64,000 bases of DNA, taken from an uncultured Paracoccaceae bacterium (GTDB taxonomy: Bacteria; Pseudomonadota; Alphaproteobacteria; Rhodobacterales; Rhodobacteraceae). Where the stretch lies: the NCBI GenBank assembly GCA_943787785.1, contig CALSNT010000006.1:62001-126000 (forward strand), given 5' to 3'. Position numbers and translations under genes: made by a program. Below the pieces are notes generated by a model. The model had not been told where the DNA came from and did not search any database. It was given only the letters and a program-made list of their open reading frames with translations. Below are positions 53,235-62,916 of the stretch, one piece after another (positions within the stretch are counted from its first letter, which is position 1; every line of letters begins with the position of its first letter).

Positions 53235-54479
53235 ATGAGCTTCCTGACATTCCTGCGCGCCAACTCTCCGTTCCTCAGCGCGGGGGCGCTACTGGCGCTG
53301 ACCTCAAGCTATGGGCAAACCTATTTCATCTCGCTTTTCGCGGGCGAAATTCGTGCTGAGTTCGGTCTGTCTCATGGAGCCTGGGGAGGGATTTACACAG
53401 CTGGGACGACGATCTCGGCCATCGTGATGGTCTGGGCCGGGGCGCTGACCGACCGGTTTCGGGTGCGGCATCTGGGCGCGATTGTCGCCGTTGTTCTTGC
53501 ACTGGCCTGCCTGCTGATGGCGGGGGCGCAAAATGCAGCAATGCTTATCCTCGCCGTGTTTGCGCTCCGTTTTGCCGGGCAGGGCATGATGAGCCATCTG
53601 AGCGTTGTCGCCATGGCCAGATGGTTCGTGGCAACGCGGGGCAGGGCGCTGTCTATCGCTGCTATGGGTTATTCTGTCGGGCAGGCGATTTTGCCGATCC
53701 TGTTCGTGGCGCTTCTGGTGCATTTTGACTGGCGACTACTTTGGGTTCTGGCTGCAGGTCTGGTCCTGCTGACCATGCCCGTTTTGGCGCGGTTACTGCA
53801 CGCTGAACGAACGCCACAGTCAGTCGCTGAAGAAACCCAGGCCGTTGGGATGGAAGGACGGCACTGGACCCGTCGCGACGTTCTCCATCACTGGCTGTTC
53901 TGGCTGATGGTGCCAGTGCTTCTGGGCCCGCCCGCTTGGGGTACGGCGTTGTTCTTCCAGCAGGTGCATCTGACCGAGGTCAAGGGCTGGGCGCTCGTCG
54001 ATTATGTCGCCCTGATGCCGCTTTTCACAGCGGTTGCCGTAGGCGCAACATTTGCCGCCGGAGCGCTGATTGATCGGTTCGGATCAGCGGTGCTCGCTAT
54101 GCTTTATATGATCCCCTACGTTATTTCATTCTGCCTCATGGCCGCTGCCGAAACGCTGTTCGGTGCGGCCCTCAGTCTGGTTGTCTTTGCGCTGGGCGCT
54201 GGTATTCAGGCGACGGTACCGGCGGCGCTTTGGGCCGAGTTTTTTGGCACCAGACATATCGGATCGGTGAAAGCGCTTTCGGTCTCGCTGATGGTTTTCG
54301 GTTCTGCCATTGGTCCGGGAATCAGCGGTGTGCTAATCGACTGGGGCCTGAGTTTCCCGCAGCAGATGTGGGGTTATGCCGTCTATTTCGTCGTTGCCGG
54401 GGTTGTGATTTCATTTGGGCTTCTGCGAGCGCAAAAACTTCTGCCATCAGCGTCTGAGATAAACGTACAAAGCGCCTGA
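53235..54479 (+). CDS. MFS transporter
   Basis: About 414 residues with 12 hydrophobic segments, starting at MSFLTFLRANSPFLSAG. A typical loop 2-3 motif GALTDRFRVRHLG and a central basic loop (LLHAERTPQSVAEE) mark the major facilitator superfamily. The substrate cannot be read from the sequence. An in-frame ATG at 53163 adds 24 residues of non-membrane character and is less likely. The 3' end overlaps the convergent smr gene by 33 bases. Confidence 0.88.
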   Translation: MSFLTFLRANSPFLSAGALLALTSSYGQTYFISLFAGEIRAEFGLSHGAWGGIYTAGTTISAIVMVWAGALTDRFRVRHLGAIVAVVLALACLLMAGAQNAAMLILAVFALRFAGQGMMSHLSVVAMARWFVATRGRALSIAAMGYSVGQAILPILFVALLVHFDWRLLWVLAAGLVLLTMPVLARLLHAERTPQSVAEETQAVGMEGRHWTRRDVLHHWLFWLMVPVLLGPPAWGTALFFQQVHLTEVKGWALVDYVALMPLFTAVAVGATFAAGALIDRFGSAVLAMLYMIPYVISFCLMAAAETLFGAALSLVVFALGAGIQATVPAALWAEFFGTRHIGSVKALSVSLMVFGSAIGPGISGVLIDWGLSFPQQMWGYAVYFVVAGVVISFGLLRAQKLLPSASEINVQSA

Positions 54480-55040
54480 CCCACCGTGACTTGGATGTGC
54501 AGGCGTCACCTGCTGGACCATGGCGCTCAATACCGGACCTCCCAGCCAGCGCGGCACCTGGTGGCGCAAAACGCCCATGCGTTCAGGAATCGGACCCCCT
54601 CTGTCACGATTCCGCCCTTTGCCGGTGATGACCAACACCAACCGAAGGCCACGCGACCGCGCACTGGGAATGAAGTCGAACAGCGCGCCTTGCGCCTGAT
54701 CCAGCGTCATTCCGTGCAGGTCGAGGCGTGCCTCGGGCCGAGATTTGCCGCGCTTCAGCCGCTGAAACGTTTTTTTGTCCATGCGTAGCGGTGCCGCGTC
54801 CAGTTGTTCGGCCACGCTGGGGGCAAGGTCGTGGGGGCGCGTCGGGTTGGCGCGACCCCCCAAACGAAACGGAGCTGGCGTGAAGTCGGATTTCGCGTCT
54901 GCGGGCGGTTTCGTGAGCCGGGTTGGCGGTGTCTGGATCAGTGGTTGGCGAGTATCCGGGCGCAGTGGAGTAGCGGTTTTTGCAACGCGCCGCCAAAGGT
55001 CTTCATCCTCTGGCGACAAAGGTCGCCGTTTGCGCGCCAC
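54447..55040 (-). CDS. Smr (MutS2-type) domain protein
   Basis: The 197-residue protein has a basic, low-complexity N-terminal half and a C-terminal Smr domain: ARLDLHGMTLDQAQGALFDFI, LVLVITGKGRNRDR and GGSGALYVYLRR, with the LDLHG and TGKG motifs of the nicking endonuclease fold. Family members act on DNA or RNA; the substrate is unknown here. Stop is 33 bases inside the convergent MFS gene; upstream neighbour is mltA, 6 bases away. Confidence 0.88.
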   Translation of the reverse strand: MARKRRPLSPEDEDLWRRVAKTATPLRPDTRQPLIQTPPTRLTKPPADAKSDFTPAPFRLGGRANPTRPHDLAPSVAEQLDAAPLRMDKKTFQRLKRGKSRPEARLDLHGMTLDQAQGALFDFIPSARSRGLRLVLVITGKGRNRDRGGPIPERMGVLRHQVPRWLGGPVLSAMVQQVTPAHPSHGGSGALYVYLRR

Positions 55041-55046
55041 GTCGCC

Positions 55047-56075
55047 CTAGCCTTCGGGCACCAGCGCAAAGGCGCGCTGGATCGGCATCAGAACGACGAT
55101 CCGGCCCGGATCCTTAATCCGGCCAGCGGTGCGCCCGGCTTCACGGCCGGTGCCGTAGAAAATGTCGGCCCGTTGCGCCCCTTTGATCGCCGAGCCTGTA
55201 TCCTGCGCAACCATCAGCCGACGGATAGGCGTTTTGCCGTTTTTCTCCAGCCAGACCGGCGCGCCAAGCGGAACATAGGACGGGTCAATCGCGACAGTTC
55301 GGTTTGGTGTAATCGACCGGTTCATCGCGCCCAGCGGGCCTTTGTCGGCAGAGACTCGATTAACCTCACGGAAGAAGACAAAACTGGGGTTGTGGCGCAA
55401 CAAGCGCGCGCCCTCTTGCGGAAACTGCTGCACCCAATTGCGGATCACCTGCGCCGACACCTTGTGTGCAGGCAACAACCCACGCCGTACCATTTCTGCC
55501 CCGACCGAACGGTAAGGGTGGCCGTTATTGCCGCCGTAACCTACGCGGATCATGCCACCATCGGTCAGCTTGATGCGACCAGATCCCTGAACTTGCAGGA
55601 AAAACACATCGACCGGACTTTCGACCCATGCAATCTCCAGATTTCGCCCGTCCATCAGGTTCTGTTCTTCGATCTCACCGCGCGTGTACCATGCGGTTCC
55701 TGGCGGGATGGTGCTGGGCTTGCGGTAGAGTGGATAGCGGAAGCGTTGGGTGGGACGGCGTGCGCCCAGTAGTTCGGGCTCAAAATATCCCGTAAAGAGG
55801 CCCGGATTTCCATCTTCGATCAGCACCGGACGAAAGAAGGCTTCGAAAAATGTACGCGCGTTAGATTGGCGGCGGGCGAGGATGCAGACCGGGTCCCAGT
55901 CGGGATCGTCCATATCGGTGCAGGTGTTGAGGAAGACGTCGAGCGCGGCGCGATGCTCGTCGCCTTCCCAACCTTCAAGCTGATCAAATCCCAGGATGGT
56001 ATAGCGGGCCTCGGCCATTTCAGCCCCCCAGGACAGCATCAGCGTGACGCAGAGTGCCAGAAGGCCGCGCATCAT
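55047..56075 (-). CDS. mltA: Membrane-bound lytic murein transglycosylase A
   Basis: A start at 56075 follows GAGGGC and gives an N-terminal signal sequence (MRGLLALCVTLMLSWG ending AEA). The mature part has NARTFFEAFFRPV, GLFTGYFEPELLGARRP, YRKPSTIPPG, VQGSGRIKL and the catalytic-Asp 3D motif MVAQDTGSAIKGAQRADIF. MltA cleaves peptidoglycan to anhydro-muropeptides. No Cys at the cleavage site, so it is probably periplasmic, not a lipoprotein. The longer frame to 56141 overlaps the upstream gene. Confidence 0.93.
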   Translation of the reverse strand: MMRGLLALCVTLMLSWGAEMAEARYTILGFDQLEGWEGDEHRAALDVFLNTCTDMDDPDWDPVCILARRQSNARTFFEAFFRPVLIEDGNPGLFTGYFEPELLGARRPTQRFRYPLYRKPSTIPPGTAWYTRGEIEEQNLMDGRNLEIAWVESPVDVFFLQVQGSGRIKLTDGGMIRVGYGGNNGHPYRSVGAEMVRRGLLPAHKVSAQVIRNWVQQFPQEGARLLRHNPSFVFFREVNRVSADKGPLGAMNRSITPNRTVAIDPSYVPLGAPVWLEKNGKTPIRRLMVAQDTGSAIKGAQRADIFYGTGREAGRTAGRIKDPGRIVVLMPIQRAFALVPEG

Positions 56076-56082
56076 CCAGCCC

Positions 56083-56751
56083 TCATTCGCCGGTTGCGAC
56101 CAGTTGCCAGTTCGGATCGTCCGAGCCCATCTTGCGTGCAAAGGTCCAGATGTCGCGCTGGCGTTTGATCTCGGTTGGGTTGCCCTCGACGATATCGCCG
56201 CCTTTGTCGCGCACGACCGAGGTCAACTCTCCGACGAATTTTACGACCAATTCGCCTTCGGATGATTTCTTGGTGAACCGTGCATCCTGCAATGCAATCT
56301 CCCGCAGGCCAACGAAGTTTGCTTCGACCGTAAGGCCTTCGGCTTTTCGGTTCGCGATTACCTGATCGAAGGCTTCAGCGACGTCCGGCGACAGGAACGC
56401 ACGAATACTGTCTATGTCCCCGCCTTCGAAGGCCATCAGGATCATCTCGTACGCGCCTTTGGCGCCTCCAAGAAATTCTGTAACGTTGAACGACGGTTCG
56501 GCAGCTTTCATTGCGGCAAGCGCCTTGGCGGCCTTCGAGTCTTCGTCGACATGATCGGTGATGTCGCGATCCGGACCGCCGTCGATGACTTCCAGGTCAG
56601 GGCGGCCGCGCGCAGCACTCTCACCGCGCCCCGGTGCCGGGACAGGTGGCTTCTCAAAACCCTCACGCGTTCCAAGGACATTTTTTAGTTTCACGACCAG
56701 AAAAACCGCGACCCCGGCGAGGACCAGAAGTTGGATAACAGCAGACGACAT
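56083..56751 (-). CDS. Tim44/TimA-domain protein
   Basis: The 222-residue protein has an N-terminal membrane helix (VIQLLVLAGVAVFLVVKL), a linker with charged residues and a Tim44-like domain (FNVTEFLGGAKGAYEMILMAFEGGDIDSIRAFLSPD, reported here in parts: GGAKGAYEMILMAFEGG). Alphaproteobacterial TimA proteins are inner-membrane proteins related to mitochondrial Tim44; their function is not well established. It lies next to mltA and divergent from fxsA and secB. Confidence 0.88.
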   Translation of the reverse strand: MSSAVIQLLVLAGVAVFLVVKLKNVLGTREGFEKPPVPAPGRGESAARGRPDLEVIDGGPDRDITDHVDEDSKAAKALAAMKAAEPSFNVTEFLGGAKGAYEMILMAFEGGDIDSIRAFLSPDVAEAFDQVIANRKAEGLTVEANFVGLREIALQDARFTKKSSEGELVVKFVGELTSVVRDKGGDIVEGNPTEIKRQRDIWTFARKMGSDDPNWQLVATGE

Positions 56752-56857
56752 GTGACCTCAATCTTGACAGTTAGGCTTGGAAACTCCGCGCCTCGATCAC
56801 TATGTATGGTGCGCGGGTGGACCTGTCCACCATCGCCCCGTGGGTTCGGAGGATCAC

Positions 56858-57352
56858 ATGTACTTGTTTTTGGCCTTTCTGGCCGTGCCGCTGATCGAGA
56901 TTGCGTTGTTCATTCAGGTGGGCGGGGCAATCGGGCTATGGCCAACGCTGGGTATCGTCGTTCTAACAGCGATTCTGGGGACCTGGCTGGTGCGTCAGCA
57001 AGGGGCTTTGGCGATTGCGCAGCTGCGCGGCTCGATCAATGAGCTGCGCGATCCGACTGAGCCTCTGGCTCATGGCGCGATGATCCTGATCTCTGGCGCG
57101 TTGCTACTGACGCCGGGGTTTTTCACGGACGCGGTGGGTTTTGCGTTGCTGATCCCGGCCTTCCGGGCGGCGGCCTATCGTTGGCTGCGCAGTAAGGTGC
57201 GGGTGCAGCAGTTTTCCTACGGCGGTGGTAAGCCCCAGCGACCCGACCGCGAAGATATCATTGACGGTGAATTCAGCGATGTGACACCATCTGGTGGCAA
57301 ACCGCTTTCGAATTCACCATCTGGACCTCCATCGGGTTGGACACGGCATTGA
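56858..57352 (+). CDS. fxsA: FxsA-family membrane protein
   Basis: With ATG at 56858 after GGAGGATC the product is 164 residues: MYLFLAFLAVPLIEIALFI, GTWLVRQQGALAI and LLLTPGFFTDAVGFALLIP, the FxsA signature, then a soluble Gly/Pro-rich tail. FxsA is an inner-membrane protein known in E. coli for relieving phage T7 exclusion by F plasmid; its normal function is unclear. It precedes secB. Confidence 0.9.
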   Translation: MYLFLAFLAVPLIEIALFIQVGGAIGLWPTLGIVVLTAILGTWLVRQQGALAIAQLRGSINELRDPTEPLAHGAMILISGALLLTPGFFTDAVGFALLIPAFRAAAYRWLRSKVRVQQFSYGGGKPQRPDREDIIDGEFSDVTPSGGKPLSNSPSGPPSGWTRH

Positions 57353-57413
57353 GGCCTGCGCGCGCCCCTGTTAAGGACGCGCCAACATTTATTCGCATCG
57401 CCAGGAGAGATTG

Positions 57414-57926
57414 ATGGCCGAAACCGACAACGGTGCCGCTGCCCCGAAGCCCGAAACCAAAGCACAAGTCAAACTGAACGTGATGGCGCAGTTCATCCGT
57501 GATCTCAGCTTTGAAAACATTGTCGCCCAGAAGGGTATCCAGGGCGAGGTAAACCCGGACATTCAGGTTCAGGTCGCACTGGAGCCGAAAAAGCGCGCGG
57601 TTGAGGGCCAGTATGAGGTTGTGACGCGGTTCAACGTCACCTCAAAAAACAAGAGCACCGAAGACACATTGTTCCTGCTGGAGCTGCAATACGGCGGGAT
57701 CTTCCAGATCGAAGGCGTGCCGGAGGAACAACTGCACCCGTTCCTTTCAATCGAATGCCCGCGGATGCTGTTCCCTTACGTGCGCCGTCTGGTCGCCGAT
57801 ATCACCCGTGAAGGCGGCTTCCCGCCGCTGAATCTGGACAATATCGACTTCATGCAGGTCTATAAAAACTCGCTCGCCCAGCGCAAGCAGGCCGAAGGCA
57901 GCACGGAAGAGCCGCGCGCTAACTGA
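57414..57926 (+). CDS. secB: Protein-export chaperone SecB
   Basis: A 170-residue chaperone: LNVMAQFIRDLSFEN, NVTSKNKSTEDTLFLLELQY, IEGVPEEQLHPFLSIECPRM and FPYVRRLVADITREGGFPP. SecB holds preproteins unfolded and delivers them to SecA. GGAGAG lies 5-10 bases before the ATG at 57414. Convergent with dnaQ with an 8-base overlap. Confidence 0.97.
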   Translation: MAETDNGAAAPKPETKAQVKLNVMAQFIRDLSFENIVAQKGIQGEVNPDIQVQVALEPKKRAVEGQYEVVTRFNVTSKNKSTEDTLFLLELQYGGIFQIEGVPEEQLHPFLSIECPRMLFPYVRRLVADITREGGFPPLNLDNIDFMQVYKNSLAQRKQAEGSTEEPRAN

Positions 57927-58608
57927 ACTTTCGCCACAGAGCATCATCGCCCATGCTGTCTACAAAGGCGGCATGGGCTTTTTTTTCGGCGTCGCTCAAT
58001 CGCGGTGCCAGTGGCACAGAGCGCGGCGTGGGTCGCCAATCGTCAGATGCGCCGGCAGACGCTGTTCGACCGCTCGAAGCCAGCGCAAAATCTGGCTGTC
58101 GCCCGCCAATCAGCTCCAGATACACCTCGGCGAGGATTTCGCTGTCGAGCAATGCGCCGTGCAATGTGCGCGAGCTGTTGTCGATATTGAAGCGGCGGCA
58201 GAGTGCGTCGAGCGAGGCCGGAGAGCCGGGGAACTTCCGCCGCGCAATCTCGAGCGTATCAATCGCCTGATCCCAGGGAATTGCGGGCAGTTTCATCCAA
58301 CCAAGTTCGGCATTTAGAAATTTGATGTCGAAAGCGGCGTTGTGGATCACCAGTTTTGCGTCGCCAATAAAGTCAAGGAATGCCTGGCCGATGGCAGCGA
58401 ATTTCGGTTTGTCGCGCAGGAAGTCGTCGCCCAGCCCATGAACCTGAAACGCCTCGTCCGGCATCGCACGGTCGGGGTTGATGTATTGGTGATACGTGCG
58501 GCCCGTTGGGATGTGGCGGTTGAGTTCAACGGCACCAATCTCGACAATCCGATCACCAGCGCCGGGGTCAAAGCCGGTGGTTTCGGTATCCAGAACGATC
58601 TCACGCAT
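57919..58608 (-). CDS. dnaQ: DNA polymerase III epsilon subunit
   Basis: A 229-residue DEDDh exonuclease: [16 protein letters not shown] (Asp-x-Glu), [14 protein letters not shown], and [18 protein letters not shown] with the catalytic His/Asp. It is the proofreading subunit of the replicative polymerase. The start overlaps coaE by 8 bases. Its place beside coaE, aroE and maf follows the conserved order at alphaproteobacterial origins. Confidence 0.97.
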   Translation of the reverse strand: MREIVLDTETTGFDPGAGDRIVEIGAVELNRHIPTGRTYHQYINPDRAMPDEAFQVHGLGDDFLRDKPKFAAIGQAFLDFIGDAKLVIHNAAFDIKFLNAELGWMKLPAIPWDQAIDTLEIARRKFPGSPASLDALCRRFNIDNSSRTLHGALLDSEILAEVYLELIGGRQPDFALASSGRTASAGASDDWRPTPRSVPLAPRLSDAEKKAHAAFVDSMGDDALWRKFS

Positions 58609-59209
58609 CGGGTCGCCTTTGTCGGATATGGTCGATCACCTTCTGGACTCCGGCGCGGGCGCATTCAAGGCTTGTGGTGTCTATCACGTGGTCAGCACGA
58701 GCGCGTTTCTCAGCGTCGGGCATTTGACGAGCGAGAATTGTGGAGAGCTTTTCGGGTGTCATGCCGGGGCGGTCCAGCACGCGAGCGCGTTGAATATCTG
58801 CGGGGGCGCTAACCACGACGGTCATGTCCATATCGGAATCCGCACCGGTTTCGAACAGCAGCGGGATATCGAGGAGAAGGATTGGGGCGTCTGCGTTTGC
58901 GATGAAAAGCGCTCGATCCTTCGCAACCAGAGGGTGGACGATGGCTTCGAGGGGTTTCAACCGGGTCGGGTCGGCAGAAATCCAGTTGCTGAGGGCACTA
59001 CGATCCACTGCTCCGTTAACGACAGCCTCGGGACAAAGCGTTGCAATCTGGGCCACCGCCGCACCTCCGGGCGCATACAAACGATGCACTGCTGCATCTG
59101 CATCCCAGACCGGGACACCGTGATTGGAGAACATTTCTGCGGTCGTGGTTTTCCCCATCCCGATGGAACCGGTCAGGCCGATAAGGAAAGGTGGATTTGG
59201 CCCGCTCAT
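58601..59209 (-). CDS. coaE: Dephospho-CoA kinase
   Basis: The 202-residue protein has [20 protein letters not shown] (Walker A), [31 protein letters not shown] and ADHVIDTT, as in CoaE. It performs the last step of CoA synthesis. Overlaps aroE by ATGA and dnaQ by 8 bases. Confidence 0.96.
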   Translation of the reverse strand: MSGPNPPFLIGLTGSIGMGKTTTAEMFSNHGVPVWDADAAVHRLYAPGGAAVAQIATLCPEAVVNGAVDRSALSNWISADPTRLKPLEAIVHPLVAKDRALFIANADAPILLLDIPLLFETGADSDMDMTVVVSAPADIQRARVLDRPGMTPEKLSTILARQMPDAEKRARADHVIDTTSLECARAGVQKVIDHIRQRRPDA

Positions 59210-60039
59210 TCGCCGAGCACCGCGCGGCGCAGATCGTCGTCGACTTCAGGCGTACGACCGAACCAAGCCTCGAAACCCGGTGCAGCCTGATGGAGAAGCA
59301 TGCCGAGGCCATCGACGGTGTGGCAGCCACAAGCGCGAGCGGTTTTCAGGAGTTCGGTCTCAAGCGGAATGTAGACTATATCGGTGACAGTGCAGACCGG
59401 CGTCAGGTTAGACAGATCGAGGGTGAGGGGCGGTTGCCCTGCCATGCCAAGTGCGGTCGTGTTCACCAATAGAGTGGCATCTGACAATGCATCCCCGGCA
59501 ACATCCCAGTCGATCACCTTGATTGAAGGGCCGAAATCATCTGCCAGCCTTTGTGCTTTTGCCCGCGTTCGGTTGGCGAGGCGAATTTCGGATAGCCCTG
59601 ACCCGAGCAGCGCATGCAAAATACCACGTGCGGCACCGCCTGCACCAAGCACGAGAGCCGGCCCGGACGCCGCATTCCAACCCAAAGCGCCTGCGGTAAG
59701 GTTGGCGAGGAACCCATGACCATCGGTATTGTCGGCGTGAACCGCTCCGTCAGCACCAAAGGTCAGGGTATTGGCGGCACCGATGGCGCGTGCCCGATCG
59801 GTCGATGTGGTGGCCAGCGCCCGCGCCGCTTCCTTATGAGGGATCGTGACATTGGCCCCGACAAAGCCAAGGCTAGGTAATTGGCGTAGGGTGTCGGCCA
59901 AATGATCCGGTGCAACATCAATCGGCACGTAGTGTCCCGCGATACCATAGCGCGCCAGCCAATGGCCGTGCAGTACAGGCGACCGGGAATGGGCGACCGG
60001 ATGGCCGAGGACTGCGGCGAGGGGGATGCGGTTTGTCAT
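59206..60039 (-). CDS. aroE: Shikimate dehydrogenase
   Basis: Starting at the ATG at 60039 the protein is 277 residues: [35 protein letters not shown] (catalytic Lys), [11 protein letters not shown] and [17 protein letters not shown] (NADP-binding). It reduces 3-dehydroshikimate to shikimate. The longer frame to 60270 lies in maf. ATGA overlap with maf and coaE. Confidence 0.96.
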   Translation of the reverse strand: MTNRIPLAAVLGHPVAHSRSPVLHGHWLARYGIAGHYVPIDVAPDHLADTLRQLPSLGFVGANVTIPHKEAARALATTSTDRARAIGAANTLTFGADGAVHADNTDGHGFLANLTAGALGWNAASGPALVLGAGGAARGILHALLGSGLSEIRLANRTRAKAQRLADDFGPSIKVIDWDVAGDALSDATLLVNTTALGMAGQPPLTLDLSNLTPVCTVTDIVYIPLETELLKTARACGCHTVDGLGMLLHQAAPGFEAWFGRTPEVDDDLRRAVLGE

Positions 60040-60629
60040 CCTGCAATATCTCCGCGCGCGGTCAGCCAATTTAGAAGCTCGATCAGTGGCAGCCCCAAAA
60101 CCGTGAAATAATCGCCTTCGACCCGGGTGAACAGGCGGACGCCTTCCTCCTCGAGTTGATAGGCCCCGACGGAATAGCGAATCGATTCCCAGTTTCGGGC
60201 GACATAGCTGGCAAGGTAATCGGTGGAAGGAATGCGCATCGTTAGACGCACCTGTCCGACATGACGCCACAGCGGGCCATCTGACCCGACCGCAACAACG
60301 GCGGAATGGAGGTGGTGTGTTTGGCCGGACAGCATGGTCAGCTGCTCGATTGCCTCGTCCGGCGTTTCTGGTTTGGAGAAAACTCTATCCTTCAACGACA
60401 GGATCTGGTCGCAGCCGAGCACCAAGGAGCCGGGATGCGCCAGCGCTACTTTTCGCGCTTTCATTTCGGCCAGGGTGTCGGCCATATCGCGGGGAGTGGC
60501 CCCGTCCGCCGCAAGGCTCGCGAGCAAGGCATCTTCGTCAATTCGGGCCGGGTCGACCACAATCGGAACCCCTGCGTTTTCCAGTAGGCTGCGCCGGATG
60601 GTTGAGGAGGAGGCGAGGATCAGTTGCAT
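60036..60629 (-). CDS. maf: Maf-family nucleoside triphosphate pyrophosphatase
   Basis: With the ATG at 60629 the product is 197 residues: [39 protein letters not shown] and the late [21 protein letters not shown] segment (here in parts). Maf proteins hydrolyse non-canonical or UTP/TTP nucleotides. First gene of the maf-aroE-coaE-dnaQ run, pointing away from the candidate origin. Confidence 0.95.
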   Translation of the reverse strand: MQLILASSSTIRRSLLENAGVPIVVDPARIDEDALLASLAADGATPRDMADTLAEMKARKVALAHPGSLVLGCDQILSLKDRVFSKPETPDEAIEQLTMLSGQTHHLHSAVVAVGSDGPLWRHVGQVRLTMRIPSTDYLASYVARNWESIRYSVGAYQLEEEGVRLFTRVEGDYFTVLGLPLIELLNWLTARGDIAG

Positions 60630-61036
60630 GGATCTTGTGTAACCCGGTGGACAAGTTTGACGCATAGGGACTGAAAAGCCCGGTGGCGTCCAGTGCACGG
60701 TCAGGTGCCGCGCCCATATATACATCTGGTGGTTAGGTTCCAGTATTTATCCCCGGTGGAAAACGGACATCGCAGCAGAACAGCTTCCTGTGGGTTGGTC
60801 GTTTGTACATCTAATCCGGATAGATATGCACAGAAGGTTATCTGGAAAAATATATTTATTACATAAGGTTGGGGGTACTTGTGGGTGGTGGCGTGGAAAT
60901 TAATCCCCATCGGCTGAGGTCTTGGTAAGTCTGTGGACGGCGGGGTAATCCCGGTTCTGCACAACCCCTACATCATCATCATCTTTTCTTTCTTCTTATA
61001 TTATTATTAGAAGGAAGACTGGAGAAAGCAGGTGCG
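60630..61036. other. Candidate chromosomal replication origin (oriC)
   Basis: This 407-base gap has no gene. It is bounded by maf (leftward) and hemJ, rho, mnmE (rightward), the conserved neighbours of the alphaproteobacterial origin. It contains a T/A-rich stretch at 60847-60868 (AAAATATATTTATTACATAA) and degenerate DnaA boxes such as TTATCCCCG (60747-60755, 7 of 9), TGTGGACGG (60932-60940) and TGTGGGTTG (60789-60797). A second T/A-rich run (TTCTTATATTATTATTAG) sits just before hemJ. Genes on both sides run with the expected leading strand. Confidence 0.55.
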
Positions 61037-61483
61037 ATGGCAGAGTTTCTTTTCTCGATCTATCCGTGGGTGAAAGCTGCGCATGTGATCTCGGTTATCG
61101 CCTGGATGGCGGGGCTGTTCTATTTGCCCCGATTGTTTGTTCACAATGCCGAGCAGGGTGACAAGGGTCACGCCGAACTTCTGACTATGATGCAGGGGAA
61201 GCTGCTGAAGGTGATCATGCGACCGGCAGTGGTCGCTGTGTGGGTGTTCGGGCTGACCCTGCTGTTTACACCGGGTGTTATTGATTGGTCGTCGTGGTGG
61301 CCTTGGTCCAAGGCGGCGGCGGTTCTGGCAATGACTTGGTTTCATCACTGGTGCCTGGCGCGACAGCACGAGTTTGTGGCGGGGAAGAATACGCGCTCTG
61401 GCAAACACTATCGGCTGATTAACGAAGTGCCGACAGTGTTGGTGGTCGTGATCGTTGTCTCGGTGATTGTCCGCCCGTTCTGA
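61037..61483 (+). CDS. hemJ: Protoporphyrinogen oxidase HemJ
   Basis: The 148-residue protein has four hydrophobic segments with WVKAAHVISVIAWMAGLFYL (conserved His16), LLKVIMRPAVVAVWVFGL and WFHHWCLARQHEFV, the HemJ signature. It oxidises protoporphyrinogen IX to protoporphyrin IX in haem synthesis. The start follows a GGAGAA ribosome site. It is the first gene right of the candidate origin. Confidence 0.93.
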   Translation: MAEFLFSIYPWVKAAHVISVIAWMAGLFYLPRLFVHNAEQGDKGHAELLTMMQGKLLKVIMRPAVVAVWVFGLTLLFTPGVIDWSSWWPWSKAAAVLAMTWFHHWCLARQHEFVAGKNTRSGKHYRLINEVPTVLVVVIVVSVIVRPF

Positions 61484-61493
61484 ACAGCTTTTG

Positions 61494-61522
61494 TTGACAG
61501 GCCGAAGCGGCAGCTTTATCTG
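61494..61522 (+). promoter_or_regulatory. Candidate sigma-70 promoter for rho
   Basis: A perfect -35 TTGACA (61494-61499) is separated by 17 bases from TATCTG (61517-61522), a partial -10 match, in the 133-base gap between hemJ and rho. Confidence 0.45.
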
Positions 61523-61616
61523 CCTTGATCAAGCGGCCCGTTCTGGTGCCGTGGTGATTTCCCAACCCAAACAGAACCGCGCGGCCTGAATGGCCCGGTT
61601 CAGGTGATATTTAAAA

Positions 61617-62888
61617 ATGAGCCAAGACCGACTGACGCTTTCCGAGCTGAAAGCCCAAAGCCCTAAAGATCTGCTTGCCTATGCTGAAGAGCTTGAGATC
61701 GAGAACGCCTCGACCATGCGCAAGGGCGATATGATGTTCGCCATCTTGAAAGAGCAGGCCGAGGACGGATGGGAGATTTCCGGTGACGGGGTATTGGAAG
61801 TTTTGCAGGATGGGTTTGGCTTCTTGCGCTCGCCCGAAGCGAACTATCTGCCCGGTCCCGATGATATCTATGTCAGCCCGGAAGTGATCCGGCAGTTTTC
61901 GCTGCGCACTGGCGATACGGTTGAAGGTGTCATTAAGGCCCCAGACGATTCCGAAAAATACTTTGCACTGACCAGCATCGAAAAGATCAACTTTGATGAT
62001 CCCGAAAAGGCGCGACATAAGGTGGCGTTTGAAAACCTGACACCGCTCTATCCGGACGAGCGGATGCAGATGGAGATCGAGGATCCAACGATCAAAGATC
62101 GCTCGGCCCGGATCATCGATCTGGTGGCTCCGATCGGGAAGGGCCAGCGGTCGCTGATCGTGGCCCCGCCGCGGACCGGTAAGACGGTTCTGCTGCAGAA
62201 TATCGCCCATTCGATCGAAGCGAACCATCCGGAGTGCTATCTCATCGTGTTGCTGATTGATGAGCGGCCCGAGGAAGTGACCGACATGCAGCGGAGTGTG
62301 AAGGGCGAAGTTATCAGCTCGACCTTCGACGAACCAGCAACGCGGCACGTAGCAGTCTCTGATATGGTGATCGAGAAGGCCAAGCGGTTGGTTGAGCACA
62401 AGCGGGATGTCGTGATCCTGTTGGACTCGATCACCCGGCTGGGGCGGGCATTCAACACGGTGGTGCCGTCGTCGGGCAAGGTTCTGACCGGTGGTGTGGA
62501 TGCGAACGCTTTGCAGCGGCCCAAGCGGTTCTTTGGCGCGGCGCGGAATATCGAAGAAGGCGGCAGTCTGACGATTATTGCCACGGCGCTGATCGACACC
62601 GGCAGCCGGATGGACGAGGTGATCTTCGAGGAGTTCAAGGGCACCGGTAACTCGGAGATTGTGCTGGATCGCAAGGTTGCGGATAAGCGGGTCTATCCGG
62701 CGATGGATGTGCTGAAGTCTGGCACCCGGAAGGAAGAGCTGCTGACCGACAAGGCAAACCTGCAGAAAACCTATGTTCTGCGGCGGATTCTGAACCCGAT
62801 GGGGACGACGGATGCGATCGAATTCCTGATCTCGAAACTGAAGCAGACCAAGACGAACTCAGAATTCTTCGATTCAATGAATGCGTAA
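61617..62888 (+). CDS. rho: Transcription termination factor Rho
   Basis: A 423-residue hexameric helicase: an N-terminal Rho domain, the cold-shock-like RNA-binding site with [11 protein letters not shown], Walker [53 protein letters not shown] and the Q-loop/R-loop [20 protein letters not shown]. Rho ends untranslated transcripts. The order hemJ-rho-mnmE is typical. Confidence 0.98.
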   Translation: MSQDRLTLSELKAQSPKDLLAYAEELEIENASTMRKGDMMFAILKEQAEDGWEISGDGVLEVLQDGFGFLRSPEANYLPGPDDIYVSPEVIRQFSLRTGDTVEGVIKAPDDSEKYFALTSIEKINFDDPEKARHKVAFENLTPLYPDERMQMEIEDPTIKDRSARIIDLVAPIGKGQRSLIVAPPRTGKTVLLQNIAHSIEANHPECYLIVLLIDERPEEVTDMQRSVKGEVISSTFDEPATRHVAVSDMVIEKAKRLVEHKRDVVILLDSITRLGRAFNTVVPSSGKVLTGGVDANALQRPKRFFGAARNIEEGGSLTIIATALIDTGSRMDEVIFEEFKGTGNSEIVLDRKVADKRVYPAMDVLKSGTRKEELLTDKANLQKTYVLRRILNPMGTTDAIEFLISKLKQTKTNSEFFDSMNA

Positions 62889-62916
62889 TTTATTGTTCTA
62901 AAACAATGGGTTAACT

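Noticed and set aside
62890-62910. Intrinsic terminator between rho and mnmE
   Set aside because: ATTGTT/AACAAT gives a weak six-base AT stem without a T-tract; the two genes are probably cotranscribed.
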